Of a DNA stretch of 47,258 nt, positions 31,613-39,273 are shown in pieces (position 1 is the first letter of the stretch; each line of letters opens with the position of its first letter). The notes below the pieces were generated by a model. That model was not told the DNA's origin, did no database searches, and was given only the letters and a program-made list of their open reading frames with translations. Position numbers and translations under genes: made by a program. Source of the DNA: Catenulispora pinisilvae (GTDB lineage: Bacteria; Actinomycetota; Actinomycetes; Streptomycetales; Catenulisporaceae); contig NZ_JAAFZA010000061.1 of assembly GCF_015356865.1 (NCBI RefSeq), positions 1-47,258 on the forward strand, written 5' to 3'.

Positions 31613-33265
31613 TCAGTCGCAGTTCGGACTGCCCGAGTCCCAAGCCGAGACCCCGTACGCGTTCACCGCGCGGACGGAGTAGCAATATCCCGTCGGGTAG
31701 GCCTGCCAACCGGTCACCGGGTAGCTGTTGTCGGCGGCGTGGTAGATGGTGTCCGTGGTCGTGCCGCCGGTCGACGTGCCGTTGTTCGTGTAGTGGATGT
31801 CGTAGCTGGTCGCACCGCTCACCGGCTGCCAGGCGATGGTCACCACGAAGCCGCTGAAGTTGCTCAACGTCCCGGCCGTGGCGGTCGCGCCGGTCGGTGG
31901 CTGGGGTGCGCTTCCGTGGGGCTGGCTGCTGGCCGGCGGCGGGGGAACGGATTTGCTGGTCGGCGGGGAAGACGGTGGCTTCCGGGCCGAAGAGCTCGTC
32001 GTCGTGGGGTTCGGCACCGACTGTGAGGTGGTGGAGGTCTGCGAGACGGTCGTGGTGCCGGTCGTCGACGGCAGGGCGGCCGAATGGGATCCCGGCGTGC
32101 CGACCGGCGGGTCGGGACTCGTGGCACCGGGCGCCGGCGAACTGGACGAAGAAGATGAATCTGTCGCCGCACCGGGGTACTTGCCGCCGCCGAGCGCCGC
32201 CTTGCCGGAATCGCTCGGCCCTTTGCTGCCGCCCAGACCCGCCCCGAGTATTCCGGCACTGACGACCAGGACCGCGGCCGTCGCCAGGGCGACCATGGTC
32301 CAGCGTCGGCGACGTTGTCCAGTCGGAGGCAGGGATTCGGTCGGAGGCAAGGATTCGGTCGGGGTCTCGGCGGGGGGCAGCGGTTCGGCGCCGTCGATCG
32401 CCACCGTGGCCTCCGAGGCGGCCCCGTGTTCCGCCGGCGCCCCGAGCATCCGCGTCGCCACCGCGCTGAGCCGCGCCTGGACCTGGCCGGCCGTCGGCCG
32501 GTCCTCGGGCTTCTTGGCCAGACACGCCAATATCAGAGCCTTGACGATCTCGTCCTCGACCCCGTCGAGGTCCGGCGCCTCGTGCACGATCCGGTACGCC
32601 AGCGAGGTGTTGTCGCCCTCGCCGAACGGATGCCGCCCGGTGCTGGCGAAGGCGAGCACGCCGCCGAGCGCGAAGATGTCCGCCGGCGGCCCCAGGGTCC
32701 GATGTCCGCGGATCTGCTCCGGCGCCATGAACGGCGGCGTGCCGACGACCGTCCCGGTGCGGGTGATGGTGCTGGCGGCGGCCTCGCGGGCGATGCCGAA
32801 GTCGATGAGGTAGGCCCCGTCCGGGCCGAGCAGGACGTTGGCCGGCTTGACGTCGCGGTGCACCACCCCGGCCGCATGGATGGTGTCCAGCGCCTCGGCC
32901 AGACTCGCGGCGATCTCCTGCGCCCGGCTCGGCGGCAGCGCGCCGCCCTGCTTGGCCACCACATCGTGCAGCGACGGGCCGTCGATGTACTCCGTGGCCA
33001 GCCACGGCGGCGTGGCTTCCAAGTCTGCGGCGACGATCCGGGCGATGAACCGCCCGCTCACCGCGGCGGTCGCGGACGCCTCGCGCGTGAAGCGCTTGCG
33101 GAAGTCCTCGTCCCGGACGAGGTCGGCGTAGACCACCTTCACAGCCGCCTGATGGCCGTCCTCGTCGACACCGAGATAGACGCGCCCCATGCCGCCCGCG
33201 CCCAACACACCGAGGGATTGGTAGGGGCCGATGCTCCGGGGATCAGAATCCTGCAAAGGCTTCAT
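31613..33265 (-). CDS. PknB-type Ser/Thr protein kinase with extracellular Fn3-like domain
   Basis: This is a 550-aa membrane kinase. The kinase domain is at residues 14-270: LGAGGMGRVY loop, ATP lysine K43, HRDVKPANV with catalytic D138, DFG at 155-157, and the activation segment ending GTPPFMAPEQ. A Pro/Ser/Thr juxtamembrane linker with repeated ESLPPT follows. One membrane helix lies near 325-345 (MVALATAAVLVVSAGILGAG), then a long S/T/P-rich stalk and an extracellular fibronectin-III-like domain at about 455-550. It phosphorylates cytoplasmic proteins in response to an outside signal. The start at 33265 has GGGGGAGT upstream. It is followed by the TNT gene 30 bp downstream, which may be its target or part of its response. 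Confidence 0.92.
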   Translation of the reverse strand: MKPLQDSDPRSIGPYQSLGVLGAGGMGRVYLGVDEDGHQAAVKVVYADLVRDEDFRKRFTREASATAAVSGRFIARIVAADLEATPPWLATEYIDGPSLHDVVAKQGGALPPSRAQEIAASLAEALDTIHAAGVVHRDVKPANVLLGPDGAYLIDFGIAREAAASTITRTGTVVGTPPFMAPEQIRGHRTLGPPADIFALGGVLAFASTGRHPFGEGDNTSLAYRIVHEAPDLDGVEDEIVKALILACLAKKPEDRPTAGQVQARLSAVATRMLGAPAEHGAASEATVAIDGAEPLPPAETPTESLPPTESLPPTGQRRRRWTMVALATAAVLVVSAGILGAGLGGSKGPSDSGKAALGGGKYPGAATDSSSSSSSPAPGATSPDPPVGTPGSHSAALPSTTGTTTVSQTSTTSQSVPNPTTTSSSARKPPSSPPTSKSVPPPPASSQPHGSAPQPPTGATATAGTLSNFSGFVVTIAWQPVSGATSYDIHYTNNGTSTGGTTTDTIYHAADNSYPVTGWQAYPTGYCYSVRAVNAYGVSAWDSGSPNCD

Positions 33266-33447
33266 CCCGACTCCCCCTGCTATCCGCTCGCCCCGTCGCC
33301 TGGCCCGGGTGGGACCTTAACAGAGCGGATGATCAGGGTGTAGCGAAAGCCCCAGGACCGGTCCTCGCGGCGCGCGGTGCCCGGCTCGTCAGGCCTGGTA
33401 GGCCTACCAGGTGGGCGTTGTCAAGGCGGCAACTGTCAGTCACACGG

Positions 33448-33483
33448 GTAGTTACATCGACTTAATTAAACTAAAGTAACTAC
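33448..33483. promoter_or_regulatory. Large dyad operator and promoter of the MarR/MFS operon
   Basis: GTAGTTAC (33448-33455) and GTAACTAC (33476-33483) are perfect inverted halves centred exactly on the palindrome TTAATTAA (33462-33469). The A+T-rich block TAAAGT at 33472-33477 could be a -10 element, which would put the transcript start almost at the GTG at 33486 and make the mRNA leaderless. The MarR protein encoded next is the obvious ligand. Confidence 0.8.
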
Positions 33484-33485
33484 TT

Positions 33486-33935
33486 GTGGACGAGATCACT
33501 CGACGCGCGACCGGCGTGGAAGAGCTGGCAGCGGAGTTACAGCTGGTCGTGGGCCGTATCGCGCGCAGTGTGCGGCAGGCCCACGCCGTGGGGAACGTGG
33601 CGCTCTCCGAGTTGTCCGTCCTGTCCCGGCTGGATCGGGAGGGCCCGGACTCCCCCGGCTCGCTCGCCGAGTCCGAGCGGGTACGCCCGCAGGCCATGGC
33701 GGCGACCTTGGCGAACCTGGAGCAGCGGGGCTTGGTGAGCCGTCGGCAGCACGCCGGCGACGGCCGCCGGGTGGTCATCGCCGTGACGGACGCGGGCCGG
33801 GCTCTGCTCGCGGACCGCCGGTCGGAATCGGTACAGCGAATAGCGGCGGCCCTCGACACGGAGTTCACGCCGGCCGAACGACACACGATGCTCGCCGTGC
33901 TGCCGCTGCTGGACCGGCTCGCGGAGCGGCTGTGA
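33486..33935 (+). CDS. MarR-family regulator of an efflux operon
   Basis: This is a 149-aa winged-helix repressor. Recognisable parts are NVALSELSVLSRLDREG, ESERVRPQAMAATLANLEQRG (recognition helix region at about 63-83) and the wing SRRQHAGDGRRVVIAVTDAG. It starts at GTG 33486 with no ribosome-binding site because the operator/promoter runs up to the start, consistent with a leaderless message. The stop codon overlaps the GTG start of the transporter by four bases (GTGA). It likely represses its own operon through the dyad at 33448-33483 until a drug-like ligand binds. Confidence 0.92.
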   Translation: MDEITRRATGVEELAAELQLVVGRIARSVRQAHAVGNVALSELSVLSRLDREGPDSPGSLAESERVRPQAMAATLANLEQRGLVSRRQHAGDGRRVVIAVTDAGRALLADRRSESVQRIAAALDTEFTPAERHTMLAVLPLLDRLAERL

Positions 33936-35704
33936 GATCCGCGCCGAAGGACCGCTCCGGCGTCCGCGCCGCGGACGGCCGCGACAAGGGTGTCCGCGAC
34001 GCGGGTGTCGGCGCCGAGGACGACCGCTACAAGTGGGTCGTGCTGTCCAACACGACGCTGGGCGTGCTGATCTCCGCCGTGGACGGCTCGATCGTCATCA
34101 TCTCGCTGCCGGCGATCTTCCGCGGCATCCACCTGGATCCGCTCGCGCCCGGCAACATCGGCTACCTGCTCTGGATGATCCTGGGCTACCTGCTGGTCTC
34201 CGCGGTCCTCGTGGTCGCCCTGGGCCGCCTCGGCGACATGTTCGGCCGGGTCCGGATGTACAACATGGGGTTCGCGATCTTCGCCTGCGCCTCGCTGGCC
34301 TTGTCGGTCGACCCGCTGAAGGGCGGCAGCGGCGCGCTGTGGCTGATCGGGTTCCGCGTCGTGCAGGCCGTCGGCGGGTCGATGCTGACGGCGAACTCGG
34401 CGGCGATCCTCACCGACGCCTTCCCGGCCCGACAGCGCGGTATGGCCCTGGGCGTCAACCAGATCACCGCGCTGGCCGGGATGTTCCTGGGCCTGCTGGC
34501 CGGCGGTCTGCTCGCGGCCATCGACTGGCGCGCGGTCTTCTGGGTCAGCGTGCCGATCGGCGTGATCGGGACCATCTGGTCCTACCGCAGCCTGCGGGAG
34601 GTCGGCACCCGCAAGCCCGGCCGCATCGACTGGGTCGGCAACATCACCTTCACCGCCGGAGCCGGTTCGCTGCTCGCCGCCATCACGTACGGCATCCAGC
34701 CCTACGGCGGCCACTCGACGGGCTGGACGAATCCCTGGGTCCTGGGCGGTCTGATCGGCGGGGTGCTGCTGCTGGTCGTGTTCTGCGTCGCCGAGACGCG
34801 CATCGCCGAGCCGATGTTCAACATCGGGCTGTTCCGCATCCGCGCGTTCGCCGCCGGGAACCTGGCGGCGCTGCTCATCGCGATCGCCCGCGGCGGGCTT
34901 CAGTTCATGCTGATCATCTGGCTGCAAGGCATCTGGCTGCCGCTGCACGGCTACGACTTCGAACGCACCCCGCTGTGGGCCGGCATCTTCATGCTCCCGC
35001 TGACCGTCGGATTCCTCATCGCCGGACCACTGTCCGGGTACCTGTCGGACCGGTTCGGCGCGCGGCTGTTCTCCACCACCGGCCTGATATTGGTCGCCGC
35101 CGCGTTCGTCGGCCTGCTGCTGTTGCCGGTGGACTTCCCGTACCCGGCGTTCGCGGCCCTGCTTCTGCTCAGCGGAATCGGCCAGGGGATGTTCTCGGCC
35201 CCGAACACCTCGGCGATCATGGGCAGCGTGCCGCCGGATCAGCGCGGCGTCGCCTCCGGGATGCGCGCGACGTTCCAGAACTCCGGCACCGCGTTGTCGA
35301 TCGGCCTGTTCTTCTCCCTGATGATCGCGGGTCTGGCCAGCTCGCTGCCGCGCACCCTGAGCACCGGCCTTCAAGCCCAAGGCGTGCCGGCGGACACAGC
35401 CCACCAGGTCGCGGGGCTGCCACCGGTGAGCACGCTGTTCGCCACGTTCCTCGGCAAGAACCCGATCGCCCAGCTCCTCGCGCCCAGCGGTGTCCTGCAC
35501 ACCCTGCCGGCACACAGCGTCCAGACCCTGACCGGCAACCGGTTCTTCCCCGAACTGGTCTCCGGGCCCTTCCACCACGGACTGGTCACCGTCTTCAGCG
35601 CGGCCGCGGCGATGTCACTGATCGGGGCACTCGCCTCGGTGCTCCGCGGCCGCCACCACCAGGCCGGACCGGAACAGCCGGTCGTCCCGACGAAAGAAGG
35701 ATGA
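33932..35704 (+). CDS. MFS transporter, DHA2 (14-helix) drug efflux family
   Basis: This 590-aa inner-membrane protein has about 14 hydrophobic helices. After a charged N-terminal tail the first helix holds LGVLISAVDGSIVIISLP, the DHA2 motif D1 region. The motif A loop is GRLGDMFGRVRMYN and motif C is in the GMFLGLLAGGLLA helix. DHA2 proteins export antibiotics, dyes or toxic metabolites by proton antiport. The GTG at 33932 overlaps the MarR stop codon, so the pair is translationally coupled. The isochorismatase-fold gene follows eight bases downstream. Substrate unknown. Confidence 0.93.
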   Translation: MRSAPKDRSGVRAADGRDKGVRDAGVGAEDDRYKWVVLSNTTLGVLISAVDGSIVIISLPAIFRGIHLDPLAPGNIGYLLWMILGYLLVSAVLVVALGRLGDMFGRVRMYNMGFAIFACASLALSVDPLKGGSGALWLIGFRVVQAVGGSMLTANSAAILTDAFPARQRGMALGVNQITALAGMFLGLLAGGLLAAIDWRAVFWVSVPIGVIGTIWSYRSLREVGTRKPGRIDWVGNITFTAGAGSLLAAITYGIQPYGGHSTGWTNPWVLGGLIGGVLLLVVFCVAETRIAEPMFNIGLFRIRAFAAGNLAALLIAIARGGLQFMLIIWLQGIWLPLHGYDFERTPLWAGIFMLPLTVGFLIAGPLSGYLSDRFGARLFSTTGLILVAAAFVGLLLLPVDFPYPAFAALLLLSGIGQGMFSAPNTSAIMGSVPPDQRGVASGMRATFQNSGTALSIGLFFSLMIAGLASSLPRTLSTGLQAQGVPADTAHQVAGLPPVSTLFATFLGKNPIAQLLAPSGVLHTLPAHSVQTLTGNRFFPELVSGPFHHGLVTVFSAAAAMSLIGALASVLRGRHHQAGPEQPVVPTKEG

Positions 35705-35711
35705 GCAAAAC

Positions 35712-36269
35712 ATGCCGGAGACCGCCCTGCTCGTGATGGACGTGCAGCAGGCCATCATGGACCGCCACCCGGACGCCGACTACCTGCCGCGCCTGCGGCG
35801 CGCGATCGACGCCGCCCGGTCGGCCGGCATCCCCGTCGTCTACGTGGTGGTCGGGTTCCGCCCCGGACATCCGGAGATCAGCCGTCACAACAAGACCTTC
35901 GGCGCGCTGGCGCAGCGCGGCGGGTTCGCCGAGGGCGATGTCAGTGCCCAGATCCACCCGGACGTCGCCCCGCTGCCCGGCGACGTCATCGTCACCAAGA
36001 AGCGGGTGAGCGCGTTCACCGGCAGCGACCTCGACCTCGTGCTCCGGGCCGGCGACGTCCGGCACCTGGTGCTCACCGGCATCGCCACCAGCGGCGTCGT
36101 GCTGTCCACCCTGCGCCAGGCCGCCGACCTGGACTTCGGCCTCACCGTCCTGGCCGACGGCTGCCTGGACGGCGACCCGGAGGTGCACCGGGTGCTCACC
36201 GAGAAGGTGTTCCCGCGGCAGGCCGACGTCCGCACCGTCGAGGAGTGGGCCAAGACCGTCGGCGGGTAA
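35712..36269 (+). CDS. Isochorismatase-fold hydrolase lacking the usual nucleophile cysteine
   Basis: This 185-aa cytosolic protein has the alpha/beta fold of cysteine hydrolases. The catalytic aspartate is D10 (ALLVMDVQQ) and the lysine is K96/K97 (VTKKRVSAF). At the usual cysteine position the sequence is GIATSGVVLST with glycine G128, a variant known within the family, so it is not a typical nicotinamidase-like amidase and may act more like an isochorismatase (ether hydrolysis) or have another role. The ATG at 35712 has AAGAAGGA upstream. It is third in the MarR/MFS operon and may modify the compound exported by the transporter. Confidence 0.88.
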   Translation: MPETALLVMDVQQAIMDRHPDADYLPRLRRAIDAARSAGIPVVYVVVGFRPGHPEISRHNKTFGALAQRGGFAEGDVSAQIHPDVAPLPGDVIVTKKRVSAFTGSDLDLVLRAGDVRHLVLTGIATSGVVLSTLRQAADLDFGLTVLADGCLDGDPEVHRVLTEKVFPRQADVRTVEEWAKTVGG

Positions 36270-36283
36270 GACCGTCGGCGGGT
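36252..36283 (+). repeat. 16-bp perfect tandem duplication at a gene end
   Basis: AAGACCGTCGGCGGGT occurs twice in direct succession (36252-36267 and 36268-36283). The first copy encodes the C-terminus of the isochorismatase-fold protein; the stop codon TAA spans the junction. Confidence 0.9.
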
Positions 36284-36311
36284 GAGGCAGCTGATCCGCT
36301 TCAGGACGAGG

Positions 36312-36710
36312 CTAGTTGCTGAACCGCTCGTTCGGAGAGACGACTTCCTCCGACTGGCCACTCGTCTTGGAGGTGTATTCGATGTAGGTGGTGTAGCCGG
36401 TCCCGTTGGAGCCGGTCAGATGCCAGGGGCCATAGTGACCGGTCTTACAGGGCAGGTTGGTCTGCCAGACCAGGTCTCCGGTGTTGTCGTTCATCACGTA
36501 CATGAGGACCGACGAGCACCCGCCGGGCAGGGAGTTGAGGTACGCGTCGGGCTTCACGCCCGTTCCGTCGGCACTGATGCAGGCCGCGACGCCGTTACGG
36601 GTGGTGCAGCCGCCGCCGCTGGACGCGGACGCGGCGGCCGGAACGCCGATGGTGATCGCGGCCGCGGTGAGCCCGGTCGCGGCGGTGGCGAGAATGCGTC
36701 GAGTGCGCAT
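36312..36710 (-). CDS. Small secreted cysteine-containing protein
   Basis: This 132-aa exported protein has a signal peptide at residues 1-30 (MRTRRILATAATGLTAAAIT, cleavage near ASASS). The mature domain of about 100 residues has four cysteines (GGGCTTRNG, VAACISAD, PGGCSSVL, NLPCKTGH), enough for two disulfides, plus many Gly/Thr/Tyr residues and GDLVWQTN, giving a beta-rich impression. I recognise no family. The ATG at 36710 has GGGAAGGGA upstream. It is divergent from the NB-ARC regulator at 36830 (120-bp gap), which may control it, and convergent with the isochorismatase-fold gene. Confidence 0.8.
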   Translation of the reverse strand: MRTRRILATAATGLTAAAITIGVPAAASASSGGGCTTRNGVAACISADGTGVKPDAYLNSLPGGCSSVLMYVMNDNTGDLVWQTNLPCKTGHYGPWHLTGSNGTGYTTYIEYTSKTSGQSEEVVSPNERFSN

Positions 36711-36829
36711 GGTTTCCCTTCCCGTTCTGGTTCGAGGACGCCCCCGAGCCTAGGGAGGCGTCAGATTGTTGGCCCGGCCGTGCAAAAATCTTGAAACAAC
36801 TCACTGACGCCTCAAGGGATGCCGCCGCG

Positions 36830-39265
36830 ATGGGACGCAGGGAAAGACCTCTCAGAGAGGCGGACGGCCCGCTTTCAGCGTTCGCGGCGGGACTGCGAAG
36901 CGTGCGCGCGGCCGCCGGATCGCCGTCCTACCAGACCCTGGCCGCCCGGACGCACTTCTCGATCGCCACCCTGTCTCGGGCCGCGGCCGGAAACACCCTG
37001 CCCAGCCGTGAGGTCACCGCGGCGTTCGTCACGGCCTGCGGCGGGGACGTCTCCCACTGGCTGGCCGAGCTTGAGCGAGTCCGCGGCCTGCTGAGCCACT
37101 ACGGCCGGGTTCCGGACGCCGGACGTGCTCTTTCGAACCCGGACCCGAACCTGAACCTGAACCTGAACCCGGCACCGACACCTGCACCGCCGCCGGCCGC
37201 CCGCCTGGCACAACTCCCCGCGGACATCGGCGACTTCAGTGGGCGGGCCGAGCAGATCGGCTTCCTTCGCAGCGCCCTGACCAAGGACGCCGGCCGGCCC
37301 GGGCAGGCCGCGATCGCGGCGGTGACCGGGAGCGGCGGGGTGGGCAAGACTTCGCTGGCCGTGGCCGTCGCCCATCAGCTCGCCGGCCGGTTTCCCGACG
37401 GCCAGTTGTTCGTCGACCTGCACGGCATGGGCGCCACCCCGCGCGACCCCGCCGACGTCCTGCGCGGCTGGCTCAGCGAACTCGGCACACCGACCGACGC
37501 GCAACCGGCCGACGCGCAGCCGGCCGGAACCGACGCCCTCGCCGCCCGGTTCCGCAGCCTGCTGGCCGGAAAGCGGATGCTGATCGTCATCGACAACGCC
37601 AAGGACACCGCCCACCTGTCCCGGCTGCTCCCGGCGACCGCCGGCTGCGCGGTCCTGGTCACCAGCCGCAATCGCCTCGCCGAGTTGCCCGGCGGCGTCC
37701 GGCTCGACTTGGAGCCGCTGGCGGAGTTCGACGCGCTGACGATGCTGGAGGAGGTCGTCGGGGCCGAACGGCTGCGCGCGGAACCGTCGGCCACGGCCCA
37801 GATCCTGCACGCCTGCGCCGGTCTGCCGCTCGCGCTGCGCATCGCCGGCGCGCGACTGCGGGCCCGGCCGTCGTGGTCGGTCGCGACCCTGGCCACCCGG
37901 CTCGCCGACCAGAACCGCCGGCTGGACGAGCTGCGGATCGGCGACCTGGCCGTCCGGACGAGCTTCGAGGTCAGCCTCGCCGCGCTCCCGCCCGACGCCG
38001 ACGCCCGGCCTTCGCCTTCTCATCTGTTCGCCTTGCTCGGTTTGGTGACCGGGCCGAGCATCAGCGCCGCGGCGGCCGCCGCGCTCGCCGGCATCGATGA
38101 GGACCGGGCGCAGGAGACATTGGAGACCCTGGTCGACTCGTACTTGGTCCAGACCTCGGGTCCCGGCCGCTACCACCTTCACGACCTGCTGCGGGGCTTC
38201 GCCGCTGAGCTCGCCGTCCGGGAACTCTCACCGGAGGAACAGACAGCGGCCGTCACTCGATGCCTGCGCTGGTATATCCACGCGGTGGCAGCAGCGGCCG
38301 ACCACCTGCCATACCGAACGCCACGTGCACTGCAACGGGCGCTGCCCGAGATCCCGGCCTACGGCGCGATACCAGCCTTCGACGACCTGGACGCCGCCAA
38401 ACGCTGGTTCCGTGATGAACGCCCCAACCTGCTCGCCGCCGTCACCCTGGCCGATACCGCCCTCGCGGGGCCGGAGGCACATGCGCTGGCCCTACAGACC
38501 TCTGAGTACCTCTTCGCGGAGATGCTGTGGTCCGACCAGGCCGAGTTATGCCGCATCATCGAACAGCGCACCCGACGGATCGGGGACATAGCGGGCAACG
38601 CGCGAGCCTTGAGCACCTTGGCCTTCGCCCTGGGACGGCTGCATCTTCAAGACGAAGCCCTGGACGCCGGACAGCGCTGCGTGGCAGCCGCCGAGCACCT
38701 TCAAGATCCCCGGATCCTCAACAACGCCTACACCGCCTACGGCGCGGCACTGGTGAAAGCCGACCGCCCGCAGGAAGCCGCGAGCCTCATCGAGCGGGCA
38801 CTCGCGATCTCCCGCGGCATCGGCGAACCGGACCTCATCGCCAAAGACCTGATCAACCTGGGTCTGATCCTCCGGCAGTGCGCCGGACCCGCTGAAGGCG
38901 ACCGCCACCTCACCGAGGCCGTGCAGATCGCCCGGGCCGCCGACGAGCTCTACACCCTCGCCTACGCCACCAACGAACTGGGCACCTCGCAGCGCGACCA
39001 GGGCAACAGCCGCGAAGCCGTCAGACTCCTCGCTCAGGCTGCGAACCTCCGCCGAACCATCGGCGACCACACCGGCCGCGCCGAGAGCCTGCTGGGCCTG
39101 AGCAGCGCCCTGCTCGGCCTCGGTCACCACGCCGACGCGCGCGCGGCCTGGGAGGAGGCATCGCTCATCGTCGACGACGTCGATGACGCCTATCTTCGAA
39201 GGCTTCGGGCCGACCTCGACGCGACGTTCACGGCACAGACCTCACTGTTTCGCAGCCCTGGGTGA
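36830..39265 (+). CDS. NB-ARC/TPR transcriptional regulator with XRE-type helix-turn-helix
   Basis: This 811-aa signal-integrating ATPase has an N-terminal XRE-like DNA-binding region at about 15-85 (YQTLAARTHFSIATLSRAAAG) and an Asn/Leu/Pro repeat linker (NLNLNLNP). The NB-ARC domain follows, with Walker A GSGGVGKTS (lysine K173), Walker B MLIVIDNA and GLPLALRIAGARL. A winged-helix section (YHLHDLLRGFAAE) and C-terminal TPR repeats (about 570-800) complete it. These STAND-type regulators switch on ATP binding and oligomerise when a signal reaches the TPRs. The ATG at 36830 is preferred (AAGGGA upstream); a TTG at 36791 is in frame but has no good site. A two-copy 15-bp repeat (37496-37525) encodes DAQPA units. 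Confidence 0.88.
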   Translation: MGRRERPLREADGPLSAFAAGLRSVRAAAGSPSYQTLAARTHFSIATLSRAAAGNTLPSREVTAAFVTACGGDVSHWLAELERVRGLLSHYGRVPDAGRALSNPDPNLNLNLNPAPTPAPPPAARLAQLPADIGDFSGRAEQIGFLRSALTKDAGRPGQAAIAAVTGSGGVGKTSLAVAVAHQLAGRFPDGQLFVDLHGMGATPRDPADVLRGWLSELGTPTDAQPADAQPAGTDALAARFRSLLAGKRMLIVIDNAKDTAHLSRLLPATAGCAVLVTSRNRLAELPGGVRLDLEPLAEFDALTMLEEVVGAERLRAEPSATAQILHACAGLPLALRIAGARLRARPSWSVATLATRLADQNRRLDELRIGDLAVRTSFEVSLAALPPDADARPSPSHLFALLGLVTGPSISAAAAAALAGIDEDRAQETLETLVDSYLVQTSGPGRYHLHDLLRGFAAELAVRELSPEEQTAAVTRCLRWYIHAVAAAADHLPYRTPRALQRALPEIPAYGAIPAFDDLDAAKRWFRDERPNLLAAVTLADTALAGPEAHALALQTSEYLFAEMLWSDQAELCRIIEQRTRRIGDIAGNARALSTLAFALGRLHLQDEALDAGQRCVAAAEHLQDPRILNNAYTAYGAALVKADRPQEAASLIERALAISRGIGEPDLIAKDLINLGLILRQCAGPAEGDRHLTEAVQIARAADELYTLAYATNELGTSQRDQGNSREAVRLLAQAANLRRTIGDHTGRAESLLGLSSALLGLGHHADARAAWEEASLIVDDVDDAYLRRLRADLDATFTAQTSLFRSPG

Positions 39266-39273
39266 AAGGGCTG

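Noticed and set aside
29846..32026. 726-codon plus-strand frame including the VADLR repeats
   Set aside because: It crosses the minisatellite and then runs antisense to the TNT and kinase genes. Past the repeat the composition is that of a shadow frame, so I treat the repeat as intergenic.
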